In this document: piece by piece, positions 11,640-35,729 of the stretch | Numbering within the stretch: the stretch's first letter is position 1 | How the letters are laid out: each line of letters opens with the position of its first letter | From: Maylandia zebra | Lineage: Eukaryota > Chordata > Actinopteri > Cichliformes > Cichlidae | Reading direction: 5' to 3' | DNA length: 64,000 nucleotides | NCBI RefSeq assembly: GCF_041146795.1 | Contig: NC_135172.1 | Location: 41,498,123-41,562,122 of the forward strand | Notes under the pieces: generated by a model | Told to the model about the DNA's origin: nothing | The model's input: only the letters and a program-made list of their open reading frames with translations | The model's database searches: none | Program-made: the position numbers and the translations under genes

Positions 11640-12874
11640 GTTGTCATAAAGTAGTGTTTTTGGTTTTTATCCCACTGGGAAACGTGATTTCTTGGAGTCC
11701 TCGCTTCCTGAGTACAAATGCAAAAAGTTCACTTGAGCATTTGTGGGATGTGTCTGACGCACAGAGGCCTCACACTTCGACCTTCAGGGCCCGAAGTACC
11801 GACTGCCAAATTCCTGGGGTCTGTCCATGCCTTGACAGGTCAGAGTTAAACTGAAGGCACAGTTGGATGTGTACAAAGGTAGCAAAACACTGTAGTATAA
11901 AAATGTCAGAGATATATTTTGGAGAATGGTGCATCAAATCTGAAATATGCTCTATTTAGTGTTATTATTATTTATCAATAAAGACTTGGTCTTATCATTT
12001 CTTACCAGTGTCCCAGTTTACAACAGTTAATTATAGTTCTTAGTCTTGAAGCGTTTTTTTCTTTTAAATATCTAAGTTGTTTGTATCCAATCTCAGATCT
12101 TTACTGACTCTTCTGTTAAACATGCTCTTGCAGTGAATCGTATGTGAAATATTTCTGTGATTGAATAACTAAATATGAGATCCATTTTTCTAGTGAATAT
12201 AATTAACTCATGTTTAAATAAATAAATAAATATAGATTCCAGTGTTTGTCTGTCTCTGGCAACCATGTGTGACTATTTCACTGTGCTTACATGGGATTTG
12301 TCAGATGTGTCAGATAAGTGAAGGACAGCATTGCCCACCTTTGAGCACCAGATCATCATAAAGTTGTTCGACATACTCAGACTCAACAAACCCAGTGAAC
12401 TTCTGTCCCGGGGCCAGTAAAAAGTATACTGGGCAGCTGGATGGATAATGAGTTGACGAATGCAATGAACTGAAGCAAACTATTCTTGGCAAGCAGTTTT
12501 TCACCACAGTCAGTATTTTTACTTTAACACTGTGAGGTCATCATAGGTGGGATATTTAACCCGATAAAATGTTATATTTCAAAGCTGTTAAGTACAGATG
12601 TAAGGATGACATAGAAGGGTTAAAGAGAGTGTATGAGGCAAGGAAAATAAAGACACTGTGCTTAGAGTCAATGAAAACAGCAGGAGGGCTGCATTGGTGC
12701 AGGACTCAGAACAAATCTTTCACTTATATATGCAGTAAAAAGAATGTAGCGAGCAACACATCTGCTAATAAAACGTTTCAGCTCAGGTGGACTCAAACAG
12801 AGAGCAGCAGCGATGATGCTCAGGATCGCTTTGCTGTACCATAAAAGATAAAAGCACAATTGCACCTCCACTCA
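11640..12874. other. Intergenic, no gene seen
   Basis: AT-rich sequence between the LINE and the Tc1 remnant. Open frames are short, with no motif or convincing splice sites. Poly(A)-like AATAAA words occur (near 12220) but no gene upstream uses them as far as I can tell. Confidence 0.5.
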
Positions 12875-14381
12875 CACATGGTGAAGCAGCCTGCAGAAGA
12901 CGGAGACACTGTGGTCATAAAAGGATGGACACGGTCAGCAACGATACTCAGGCAGGCTCTGCAGGTTAAACAATGCTGAGTTAGTACTAAACAGCCCAAA
13001 TATCCCCCAGCACCACCACTAGCGTGAACCGCTGATGCAAGGAAAGATGCATCCACTCCCCCGCTCATGCCAGTTACACCAAATTCTGACCATCCAAATG
13101 TCACAGCAGAAATTGAGACTCATCAAACCAGGTAACGCTTCTCCAATCTTCTCCAATTTTGGCGAGCCTGTGTGAACTGTAGCCTAGGTTTCCTGTTCTT
13201 AGCTGACAGCAGTGGCACCTGGTGTGGTGTTCTGCTGCTGTAGCCCATCTGCTTCGAGACTAAGGCTACGTTCACACTGCAGGCGAAAGTGCATCAAATC
13301 CGACTTTTTTGACCGTATGCGACCCATATCCCATCATGGTATGACAGTGTGAACGGCACAAATCCGATATTTCAAATCCTATGTGGTACTGAGCCCGATA
13401 CATATCTGATGTTTTAGAAAACGACTGCTGTTTGAAAGGTCATGCCGCATTAAATCCGTCTTTTACGTCACTGACACAAGACAGACGCCAATTATCAGCG
13501 CCCGAGAAGACATCGTGAACGCTTCCTGGCCATCCAGTGTAGATGTCAGTGAAACTGTCGGGAAGACAACGTTGGAGAAACGTGAACATTTTATTTGTAC
13601 TGTATAATCTGCAGATTCTGACAGAAATCTGCAGCTATCCTTTGAAGCACCGCTCCTCTAAAACAGCAATAAGGATCATTATTAGGACATTTGTTAATAA
13701 CAAAATAACTTTTTAACTTAAAGCAAAATTGAGAAACGTAAAGTCTGAAACAAGTCTTTTAAGGCCATTAGTCAAACAATACTGTTTGCTCTGGGTCTAA
13801 ACAGAGCGCGTTGTGTGCGTTTGCTGTCACGTTTTATTTGTAGTGTGAACAAGCAGACAAAAAAATCGGATGTGATCAAAAAATCAGAATTGAGCTTTAA
13901 GACCTGCAGTGTGAACGCAGCCTAAATGTATCTTTGGATAGGTTCTGCATATCTTGGTTTGCATACCTTGAGTTACTGTTGCCTTGCTATCAGGGCGAAG
14001 CTGTCTGGCTTTTCTCCTCTGACCTCTGGTATCAATGAGGGATTTTCAACCAGAGAACTGCTGCTGACTGGATATTTTCTCTTTTTTGGACAATTCTCTG
14101 CGAACCCTAGAGATGGTTGTGTGGGGAAATCCCAGCAGATCAGCAATTTCTGAAGTAATCAGAGCAGCCTGGCACAAACAACCATGGCAGTTTCAAAGCC
14201 GTTTAATTACATTTCTTCCCCATTCTCCTGCTCGGTTTTAGATTCAGCTGGTAGCCTTAACCTTGTCCACATGCCTAAATGCACCGAGTTGTTGCTATGT
14301 ACATGCCTGATTAGATATTTATCACGATTAGTTATTTATATCACTTTAATGAGCAGCTGAAACAGTGTACTTAACTGAGTG
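12875..14381 (-). pseudogene. Tc1-like transposase pseudogene, interrupted by a MITE
   Basis: Read on the minus strand from about 14155, the sequence gives a Tc1-type helix-turn-helix segment (EIADLLGFPHTTISRV followed by REL), a basic stretch, and, left of the MITE, a DDE-start motif of the form WFDESQF. In-frame stops and small deletions break the frame, and the part with the last catalytic Glu is missing left of about 12875. The right end, near 14350-14381 (GAGCAGCTGAAACAGTGTAC), resembles the terminal part of a widespread fish Tc1 family but is itself degraded. The gene is split at 13264-13922 by an inserted element. Identification rests on motif reading and memory of the family. Boundaries are approximate. 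Confidence 0.7.
13264..13922. mobile_element. Harbinger-like MITE with TAA target duplication
   Basis: The ends are inverted: GGCTACGTTCACACTGCAGG at the left and its near-perfect complement at 13903-13922 (one mismatch). TAA flanks both ends (13261-13263 and 13923-13925), which fits the 3-bp TWA target of PIF/Harbinger elements. The 659-bp interior encodes no transposase, so it is non-autonomous. It sits within the Tc1 remnant, so it inserted later. Assignment to Harbinger is inferred from the TSD and the GG-start only. Confidence 0.75.
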
Positions 14382-16713
14382 TTACTCTGGGCTATTGTGA
14401 CCAAACTAAGCAGGGTATAAGCCTCTGAATAAAACGTGACTACATAATGAGCTTTAGTGATCTGGTGAACAAAAATACATTTTTGAGAAAAAAAAAAGTA
14501 TATCAAGTTGTTGCCTGGAGACCAAATGTAGAAAAGGAAATATTTAGAAGTTACGACAGAAAATATGTACAAGGAGAATTTATGTTCTCACATCTTAATC
14601 TGGCACTATATATTTCCCTCAGCCTACAGTGAAAGCTTTTTAAATTGACGCATTAATCATAAAACTCGATGCAGTTATGCAAGGAACCTCTGGAAGGTTA
14701 CATCATGATAATGTGTGTTTAGCAGCTTCTAAAAATATCTCTGCCATCTAACACCAGAGTAAACTTTCACGTCTGCTTAGTTCCACTGCCTGAGTCTATT
14801 TTGGTTTATATGCCTAAGGACTGATTGTGCATTACCAGAGGAGCTTCATGGACTCATTTAAAGTGTCACATGGGATATTCTGCCTCTGGGCATCCACAAT
14901 CCCACAGCTATACCTGGGAGGCCCTGCACAAATGTCCATGTAAAGCCTGCATTGTAACTGAACTTGCAGGAAGCATGTGACCTCCACCCTACCTCCAGAT
15001 GCACTCTGTTGCAGGTGTGCAAGGTTAAACAAGGTCCTTGCCATGCCTCATTTGGAATCTGTTCTCTGTCTCATCTGTTCAGCTTTCTGGCCTTTTGTGA
15101 CCTGGAGAGTCAAAGGAAGGTGAAGCACCAGATGAGCTCTGAATGCATATTGTGCAGGAGGCAGGTCATGCAGAAGTAAAATAACCTCTCAAGTGTACAG
15201 AGTAAACAGAAAGAAAGAGGGTCACAATGACCACAATCAATTAACAAATTCAAAACAAGAACTATTCAGGCTGAATGGGCCAAATCCCACGGGCTTTTCT
15301 TTGTTTTTTTTTAGGGAACTCACTATTAGAACTATTGACCTGGGCGGCTCTCAGACAATGTGAACAAGAATGCAAAGTATTTCAGTTCTAACAACATGGG
15401 AGCAGTGAATGGGGCAACCTTGAGTTTATCAAAAGCTCACAAGCCTGTGAAGCATCCATAATGCAGCTTATGGTATGGTGACATAAGAAATCATTCCTGA
15501 TTTTCCCCTATATTGCAAGAAAAACGAGCTTACTGCCTTAAAATGGAAATAATATATGCTTTCCACAGGTGATGGCTGCAGAGCATCTGCACTGACCTGG
15601 CTGATTTTTGACATGATGCGTTTTGCAGTCAGGGGTGACAATGCAGGTCAGCTTTTCACAATCCGGGAGCAAACTGCATCATGCTACGACGTTGCACATC
15701 TGCAGCTTAAATCTAAAGCCACGCAGGGAAAATGTGAAATCCCACTCAGCAGCTCTGTTGTTGCCATATGGTCTTTTTTCCTTCTGAATGCTGGAGGAGA
15801 AACGTCTCTGCTGTCACTGCTGCAGCGGTGACAGCAGAGAGCGATGAGCATCAGCATCGAGCCGAGGCACAGCTGTAATAAGGAGAGGGTGGGGGTGCAG
15901 TTCTAGAAGATTCTGCAGGAATCATACGAGTGGACCCCATTTCACTGGTTTATTGTGGGAACTGTATTACTAAGCTAGGTGGTTAGCCTTCCCTGCCAAA
16001 GCCACAACCTGCACACAGTGGTGGGGACTAAAGGGTTTGGGGTGAGTTTTTTGCCCTTTAGTATTCATGCTTGCAGATTACGTGGGAATTTCAAATAACT
16101 GTAGACATGTCGGCTTTGCCTAACGCTGCATGCTAATAATAATCATAGGTGTCATTCTCATTCCTTTAGCTACCAGCTATTCAGCTAGTTAGACGTCAAC
16201 CGGCTGGTTATTTAGAGCAAACGAACTTATGGGCCAAGCGAACTACAAGAAATGTCAGCTATCACAACGTTAGGAATTTGTCAGCCACATTTAAAGTCAG
16301 CTCACAACCGTAAATTAAACTTGAGGTTGACTTTTGGCGCAGACAGGCTAACCTAACAGCAAAAGATTTAGCTAGTTAGCGACTTGCTAGTTACGTTATA
16401 GGTCGTTTATAGGATGAGCATTGACGAGTCTAACGTCTGCGAACTACGCTCTTCACCCACCATCATCATATTCACACTTTCATAATCACATAGAGCGGTC
16501 ATTGATGCTATTTACATTGTGACACAGTGAATTTGTCCCATAGATATTCCGCTTATTAAGTTAGCTTTGAGCTAACGTTGATGCTAGTGGACGTTAGCCT
16601 GCCTTGTTGCCTGAATCACCATCAGCATCTCTTTGTTTTACGCTATGTTTGAATCTCCCATTTAATCACTGGGGTATATAATGTTACCCTCCTCATAAAT
16701 GTGTTTATTGCAG
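14382..16713. other. smarce1 upstream region; first non-coding exon not resolved
   Basis: No protein-coding exon is recognised. smarce1 must have a non-coding first exon, because its ATG exon begins after an acceptor (CAG at 16711-16713). The likely place is about 15.9-16.5 kb, where CpG-containing sequence such as GCGAACTACG, GACGTCAACC and repeated CGTTAGC words occurs, but I cannot fix a donor. A 36-nt near-perfect palindrome lies at 15805-15840. Confidence 0.4.
15805..15840. repeat. 36-nt near-perfect palindrome upstream of smarce1
   Basis: TCTCTGCTGTCAC at 15805-15817 is the exact reverse complement of 15828-15840. The 10-nt centre (TGCTGCAGCG) is itself palindromic except for its outer pair, so the whole 36 nt can pair with one mismatch. 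It lies about 0.9 kb before the smarce1 start codon. Confidence 0.9.
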
Positions 16714-16757
16714 ATCCAATGACTGGAACAGACTGATTCATCCTCCTCACTGCAGAA
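16714..16757 (+). promoter_or_regulatory. smarce1: smarce1 5' leader with 5-codon upstream ORF
   Basis: Between the acceptor at 16711-16713 and the start codon at 16758 lies ATG ACT GGA ACA GAC TGA (16719-16736), a five-codon upstream frame ending 21 nt before the main ATG. If transcribed as inferred, scanning ribosomes meet this ATG first. Its context (TCCAATGA) is only moderate. A regulatory role is inference. Confidence 0.5.
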
Positions 16758-28606
<11,849 letters not shown>

Positions 28607-29590
28607 GTCCGGCAGCGGGCTGCGTGTGAACTGTCAGGCTGTTGGCCGGGCTGCTGCACTCTGACGATTACAGATATTGCACAGTGTCATCTCAGTTGTC
28701 AAAGCATATGAAGAGCATTCAGATGGGCTCGATGTTTAACAAGCCTGAGGCCGAGTTCGAACACTAAGGCTCGCAGACACACTCTGAAAAAAAGAAAAGA
28801 AAAGAAAAAAACCTGCACTGGAAGCCGACAAAGCAATGATAAAATCAATGGCTGCTAAATGTGCCACAGAAGCCCATGTGAAAGCACTATGTATTCTCTC
28901 CACAGACTGCGTTGCCATTTGGAAGAACCCATACACGCCCTCTTCAGCACATACTGAAACATATCTTTAGCACTCTCTATGGCAGAATCCTGACTGTCGC
29001 AATTCGACCGTCACACGAAACAAACATTGCTCAGTGTTATATTGAACTTTGTATTGTTGTGTCATTGTTGCTTTTCTTGTTGTTTTTGCATGTTTTTTAA
29101 AATGAGTTGTAAAGAGTGGAGCCAAGTGACCATCTCCTCGGCAGGAGAATATTTGTTTACTCTCTGTATCAGTATTACAGTGGCAGTATTGTCTCAGGAG
29201 TTCGTAGTCATTTAGTAGTAGCTATTTTTGTTATTTATTATCAGCTTTTTTTAAATTATATTTGTGTATCGGTTGTCCTGGGGCCGGCCCAGTCCATCCG
29301 TGAGTATATCACATGATCATCAATGCTGTACAATGCTCAACTACCAGTGTTCTCAAGTTTGCTTGCTGTCAATCAAATCAAAAGCAGTATGCTTAGAACA
29401 TTTGTGTGTTAAGATCATTATTGTGGTTTTCAACAGAAAGCCTTTAAATGTACCGTAATTGTGTACACAGTGTAACGAGGTTTGCTTAAACATGGATTTT
29501 CATAAAAAGCTTGAAGAACATTCATAAACATGCAGTCTTAAAATGAATTTCCTTTTGCATATTTATACCAATAAAACTTTTCTACCCTGA
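28607..29590 (+). other. smarce1: smarce1 3' UTR with poly(A) signal
   Basis: About 1 kb follows the smarce1 stop without another gene. AATAAA at 29570-29575 (ACCAATAAAACTTT) is a standard polyadenylation signal, so cleavage is expected near 29590. A purine-rich AAAAGAAAAGAAAAG tract lies near 28785-28810. Confidence 0.65.
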
Positions 29591-29937
29591 AGGAAACCGC
29601 TCGCTTCATTTTTACCCCTCGGCCACAAAAGGTTGTTGAGGCTTTGTCGTCTCCCTGCCGGGCAGGCGCATCCACACCCGAGGTTGTCAGGGATAACTCC
29701 AGAACGAAGCATAGTAGGACTTTAGATACCATGGGGGTATCTGCTAAAAATCTCAGACAATTTTGAATCTCAATGACCGTGGCCTAAAGGTCAGAGTTCA
29801 AGTTTTCTGAAAATCTTGTTAATGCAATGACTTGAGAACAAAGCAACAAAGGTCTTGATGTTGAATCAACTTTTTGGGAAAGCAACACAGGATTTTGAAA
29901 TTAATACCGTAGGTATATTTGCTAGAACAGCGGTCCC

Positions 29938-30293
29938 CAACCAGTCCGTGAGTGGTTTGGTGCCGGGCCATGAGAATTGAGGCTCGGGTGTGAAATTCAT
30001 GGTTTTCAGGGTTTTTATCGTTAACACGGTCTTTACCCGTGTTGTAGTTGGTTCTTATTTTGAAAGAAATATTTACGCGTTACCATAGCGACCAGAGAGG
30101 AGGATGTTACTCTCAATGTTGTTGGTTGTTTCAGGAGCACGCTGCTAATAAAGTTACACAATTACACAGTGAATTCACGTTTATTATTATATTTACAAAA
30201 TACCACAGTTTTTGTCTCGGTCGTATCATTTTATTTTGTTGTATTTATCCGCGACACCTTAAAGGCCGGTCCGTGGCGCAAAAAAGACCGCTG
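29938..30293. mobile_element. hAT-type MITE with 8-bp target duplication
   Basis: The left end CAGCGGTCCCCAACC and right end AAAAAAGACCGCTG form short terminal inverted repeats starting CAGCGGTC. The flanks are TGCTAGAA (29930-29937) and TGCTGGAA (30294-30301), an 8-bp target duplication with one mismatch, as expected for hAT. The 356-bp interior has no transposase frame, so it needs one in trans. It lies just past the smarce1 3' end. Confidence 0.85.
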
Positions 30294-30499
30294 TGCTGGA
30301 AGGCTGAGGATATCACTGGCTGCTGCTGGGATTTGTTATTATGCTTCAGTGAGGGTTGCATTGACAATCCAACACAACGGGCAGCACATTGAACACATTT
30401 TATAAGTGGTCAGAAACTTGTAAATAACTCATGAAAGAACAAAGTTACGTTGAAACCAAGCACACCATTGTTTTTCTTGTGACATTACCAATAAGTTTG

Positions 30500-30705
30500 A
30501 TGTGTCACATGGCCCTCTTCCTATTGAAAAAACAAAAGTTTTATCCAAGATGGCCGACTTCTAAATGGCCACCATGGTCACCACCCATCTTGAGGAGTTT
30601 GCCCCCTCACAGATACTAATGTGCCACAAACAGGACTTTAACATCACCAACCATTCCCATGTTATTACGGTGTATCCATATAAATGGCCCACCCTGTATA
30701 TTTGG
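30500..30705. repeat. Interspersed repeat of unknown class
   Basis: The segment containing AAGATGGCCGACTTC, TAATGTGCCACAAACAGGAC and CATATAAATGGCCCACCCTG resembles, from memory, a dispersed fish repeat. No terminal repeats or coding part were defined, so the class is open. Confidence 0.4.
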
Positions 30706-30764
30706 GCTTCAGCTGTATTGAGCTACTAAAACAGCCCAATTTAAAGCCTTCTCTGCTCATTTTC

Positions 30765-30963
30765 AGCTCCATATTTTTTATTTTCTTTTATACTCTGCTA
30801 TCTCTTCAAAGTTAACAGTAATCCTTTCTCCTGTACTTAGTCTCTCCAGTATAAACGATTGGTTGACTGATTTAAGTGGCTTAAACCTGCATTCTTTCTG
30901 ACGACCAGAAGGGGGAGGGGCTGCTGGGACTGTGGTGGCAAAAAAAAAAAAAAAAAAAAAAAA
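30765..30963. repeat. Interspersed repeat copy ending in poly(A)
   Basis: The block TTAAACCTGCATTCTTTCTG with GACGACCAGAAGGGGGAGGG is a second copy of the repeat at 8455-8515. It is followed by a 23-nt A run (30941-30963). An A tail could indicate retroposition, but the copy at 8455 lacks it. Confidence 0.45.
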
Positions 30964-32723
30964 GGACATCAGGTTATACAGAAATTTATAGAAAAAGGGA
31001 ACTTCTGTTTAAGAACTTTAGTTTTGTGTATTATTAAAAAGGTAATTCTGTCATTTCCATTTGTAATTAGAGTCAGAAAGGATATGCTCATTAGATAATG
31101 GCTAATGATTTGTCAATCACAAGTAGAGCAGATTGAGTAGAGAGAAAGTGGCAGCTTGTTGTGACAGACTGATTCAGCTCCACAGATACCAAAAAACATG
31201 CAATAAAATCTTTATAACATTATTTAACAGCAGAATTCTCCATATATAAACAAAGTCAATTCTTGTCTTTCATCATGTGCAGCCACTTCTTGTGCATTAA
31301 TTACCTGTATGAAGGTGTGTGTGTTTGTTTCTGATTAAATATTTTGATGTTTTTGTTTAGCTTTTTTAAACAAACACACCAGATATTTTTGAATTCATCT
31401 GCACGCTGCTTTTAAATGCCTTACTTAAAAGCTGTACTGTTTGATGACAGTACTGTAAAACATTCATGGTGCAGAAATAAGAGCTTCGCCATGGCTCACT
31501 GCACTTGCATATAGCATTTTCTCCTTTGCACAGTACAGGTAAGGGAAGTGGGTAACATGTGAAGGAATTGTTCTGATTTCCTCTTCCTGTTTTTCATAGC
31601 AGCAGTACCCATCATCCTGTTCATCTCCGATCCTGACACAGTAGGTGCTTCGAGTAATGCCACAGATCTGGCAGGAGATTTAAATCTTTGTGCAATGATT
31701 TGTAAGGTTTCAGCCTCATAAGATTGGAAACTAATCACCATCCGATTGACAGATCTGATGGTTTCAACGTGAAAGATGATACGGTGCATTGTAACATGCC
31801 ACGTTTGTACTGTGGTTAGTACTGCCTCAAGTGAAAGCAACAAACCACAATACCGCAGAGAGACAGGTGTGCAGAAAGCTAGTGCAGATCTTGAGTTAAA
31901 AAAAAGCAGCTCTGTAGGGTTTCACCTCATGTCCAGCATTAGCCCTGAATGTCACAGTAACAGCAGCAAATGTCAATGAAAGCAAAACTATCTTTCAGTA
32001 TGAACACAAAACATTCAGAGAATTCATCTGTTTCATTCAGCTCTAAGCAAATGCTGATTATTATCAGGTCAAATACGTGTTAGCTCTCAGATTAGTATCT
32101 GCCGACTGCAATGTGTAGCTTTGAACTTCAGCCACCCCTTAGGCACAGAATCACTCAAGTTCCTCTGAACTAACATTTGAAATTTTCACAGTGCTTTACG
32201 CATCAACACCTACGACTTCTCAGTTAGATACAAGGAGCAAAGGGCTGTGCAAAGAAATGTCAATGTTTGCTAGTAGTGTTAACAAATAATTCAACGTGAT
32301 CAAAACCACCAAACCTGTGCTTTCTTTTTATTCTATAGATCATGTGTAGTGTTACATGGTAGAGTGAAGATTTTGAAGAGGTTATAATCTCTTTATAATA
32401 ATAATAAAGAGTTGTAGTAGGCAGGTAGGGGTGTGTGTGAGTGTGTGTGAGAGAGAGTTAGGGAGAGAGAAACAAAGAACACCAACTGGCACACACCATC
32501 GTAGCTTGAACTCCATCTATATTTCATATGATATCACTGCGCCATTAACTGAAGTTAACTTTTGTGACATGTGGTTTCACTTCACATGTGGTGGTTACCA
32601 CGTGATGTGGTATCAGGAAAAAAAATTCAGAGACCTGTCAGTGAGAATGAAGGGAAAGCACCATCAAATAGACAGATCTGCGTGTGCAGCGGCTTCACCT
32701 ACAGTGAACTACCGTCAGCCAAC

Positions 32724-35700
32724 ATGACTCCTCTCAGAGGTGAGTAGAGCTTAGAAACATAGTTAAAGGACGTTTGTGTGCGCTGTGATGAATGAATGAA
32801 TAAATGCAGACAAAAAACAAAAAATACCAAAAAGATTGTGTTTCTTAAATCTCACGTTTTATATTTTAAAACTAATGATAGCTGCTGTGGCAGTTTCATC
32901 TACTATTGAACACTTAACATGGACTTGCATTTTTTTAGTGTGTTAAAGCTGCTTTTTTAAATACTAGAGACTTTGATTCAGCAACTTTACAACTACCTGC
33001 TTACTGGTGGTAAAATAAAATAATAATAATTGCCTTGCATGGTTTGTTCTAGTATATGTCTGTCGCAAGGTTAGATAAATCACAAGGTTGCATTTGGTGT
33101 AATAATCTGGGCAAAGTCGAGTGTGGATTCATCCGCTGCGACAGCCCCTTGGGAAATAAAGGAGCAGCTCAAAGTATCATTTTTGAAGAAGCCCAAATTA
33201 CTAAAAATACACTAGTAGCATTTAAAAGAACTTACATCAACAATTAGGAAATAGAAGCAGATTTTATTGCGGTTGGTAACACTTGTCTTTAGTTTTAAAT
33301 ATTATCAACATATCAGTAATGTCACAATCTATTAAAAGTCTCATTTATCTTAACAGTTTCACTAATCAGATTTGTGAGTACCACAAATAACTTTCATAAG
33401 AAAAAAAAAAGAAGGAACGGAGTTTTCCCCGATGGCCACATGATCAAAAGCCCCGAAAACAGATTAGAAAAGATAAAAGATGTAGGCCAGAAGGGGAAAA
33501 ACTTCTCAAACAGTCTATGATTGTTTGGCAGTAATAAAGAGTCGTTGCAGTCAAACAGTGAAAACAGTTATTGTCAAGTCTTTTACAAGCATAAAATCCC
33601 ACACATGTAGACAATGTAACAATAATAGAAGAAGAAAAACAAAGAACCAGCTGTTCTCTTATTTACAGTTGGTCACCACAGCGGATGGATCTGCTGTGAC
33701 AAAAATGTGACAAAGGATTTGTGTTTCTTCCCGAGCTTTCAAATGTTAACCAGTACTATACTAATAATACTTGACAATAAAGCCAAATATCAAATTTCAC
33801 TCTGGGTTAAAAGCTGACAAATAAACACGAATTTCATGCGTGTTATAAAGGAAATCACCCTAATACCACCAATTAACTAACTTATTTTGGGTTTGATAGC
33901 TTGATTAGTTCAAAAGATGTGATCTGTACCACGCACGCATCTGCTGGATTTGTGTAACTCCAATGCAAACTGTTAGTCATGTGCAGAAATACACACACAC
34001 ATGCACATAGTGAAATTGTTAACGAACATATTTCCTTACAGACGGACAAAAATAATACAATCCAGAATAAGTAGACCATTTTTGAGGTGTCCAGGCCCAA
34101 TACAATATTAAAAACTAATAACACCCTTCTTTGAATTTTGAAGTAGAAATTTAAAGGTCATTCAGCCCTCTATGGCTTGAGGACCAATTGATTTGGAAGT
34201 TGGGTATTATCTGCATAGAAATACATGTATATGGGTTTTCTACTAAACCTCCCTCGCACAGAAGCTGAGGAAGTCCAAAACTAACGTTTGAGCATCTTGA
34301 AAAGTCATCGTTTATATGAACACTAAGCTTGTCTCCACAGATCCTATTTCTAAAATAAATAAATAAATAATCTACATTTGTTTTTCAGCTCTCCAGAACT
34401 TTCTGCCGACTGTGCTGGTATGGTTAATGACCTCTAAGGTAAGAGAAACACCTCACTGAAGCTCTTCTTCCAGCTGTAAATATGTTTGGGATAAATAGTA
34501 TTTACCGAACCGCAGTCTTCCCCTGTGGTACCAAGTGCTCCCCCTCCCCCCAGGAAGTGGTGGTGTAAAAGTACAATGTACCAAAGGCAGGTGGCAGGTG
34601 TAGTTTTGTCTGATCTGCTCTGTTATTTTACTTTTTTCATGTGTTTTTTGCTCTGTTTTTGCAGCCTTGCTTGTCCGACGATGGAAATTACACAACCACT
34701 ACATTCACAGATTACAGCTTTTCCAGCTGGGATTATAGTGAGATTCCTGAACTCTGTAAGAAGCACTCCAATCGGCAGTTCCGCTTCGTGTTTATGCCCA
34801 TCTTTTTCTCCATCATCTGCTTCCTGGGGCTGGCAGGAAACATGCTCATCATCCTCACTTATATCTACTTCAAGCGACTCAAGACCATGACCGATGTGTA
34901 CCTGCTCAACTTGTCCTTTGCAGACCTGCTCTTAGCCCTGTCCCTCCCCTTTTGGGCAGCCAACTCCATGGTAGAATGGGTGCTGGGTCTAGGGCTGTGC
35001 AAAGCCATGTACACCATTTATAAGGTCAGCTTCTACAGCAGCATGTTGCTTCTGTCCCTCATCAGTGTCGACCGCTACTTTGCCATCTCCAAAGCAATCT
35101 CTGCTCACCGCCACCGCTCCCAGGCAGTGATTATCAGCAAGTTGTCATCAGCTTTGGTCTGGGTGTTGGCCCTGATCTTCTCTGTGCCAGAAATGGTGTA
35201 CACCACCATCAATAACAACACCTGCACCCCTTTCTCCAGCAACTATGACCCACTTCGCATCACCGTCCAGGCAACTCAGATTGCTTTGGGTTTTGTCCTT
35301 CCTTTCTTGTTTATGACCTTCTGCTACAGCAGCATCCTCAGGACCCTTTACTATGCTCGTAGCTTTGAACGGAATAAGGCCATCAAGGTGATTCTCGCTG
35401 TGGTCGCTGTCTTCTTGGTCTTCCAGACGCCTTATAACGTGGTCCTGTTTTGGAACACAGTTCTTACAGCACGCGGAGTACCGATGGACTGCAAATACGA
35501 AATCAACCTCCTCTATGCCACTGACACGACCCAGAGTTTGGCCTTCCTGAGGTGCTGCCTGAACCCCTTTGTTTATGCCTTTATCGGTACAAAGTTTCGT
35601 TATGACCTCCTGAAACTACTGAAAGAGTTTGGCTGCATGAGCCAGGAGAGGTTCTTTAGGTATACCTGTGGGAGGAGGCGGAGCTCAGTGCCCACTGAAA

Positions 35701-35729
35701 CTGAGACCACCACCACATTTTCTCCTTAA
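32724..35729 (+). CDS. ccr7: C-C chemokine receptor type 7
   Basis: Seven-helix G-protein-coupled receptor at the plasma membrane; in mammals it binds CCL19 and CCL21 and steers lymphocytes and dendritic cells to lymphoid tissue. Three coding exons: 32724-32739 (ATG, 16 nt), 34389-34438 and 34665-35729 (stop TAA), total 1131 nt, 376 aa (human 378). The two small exons encode a signal peptide (MTPLRALQNFLPTVLVWLMT), as in mammalian CCR7. The acidic N-terminus has a possible N-glycan site (NYT). Cysteines at about residues 53, 134, 209 and in the third extracellular loop are the usual chemokine-receptor pairs. DRY is at 158-160, followed by FAIS. SAHRHR, FERNKAIKVI and NPFVY (322-326) follow. 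The C-terminus ETTTTFSP is the CCR7 signature and excludes CCR9 or CCR10. Intron 1 is 1649 bp, intron 2 is 226 bp. Confidence 0.95.

Noticed and set aside
15556..15831. 91-codon open frame upstream of smarce1
   Set aside because: No motif, no splice support, and it runs into the palindrome; probably chance.
32431..32727. 98-codon frame overlapping the ccr7 start exon
   Set aside because: It is in a different frame from ccr7 and begins in GT/GA simple sequence.
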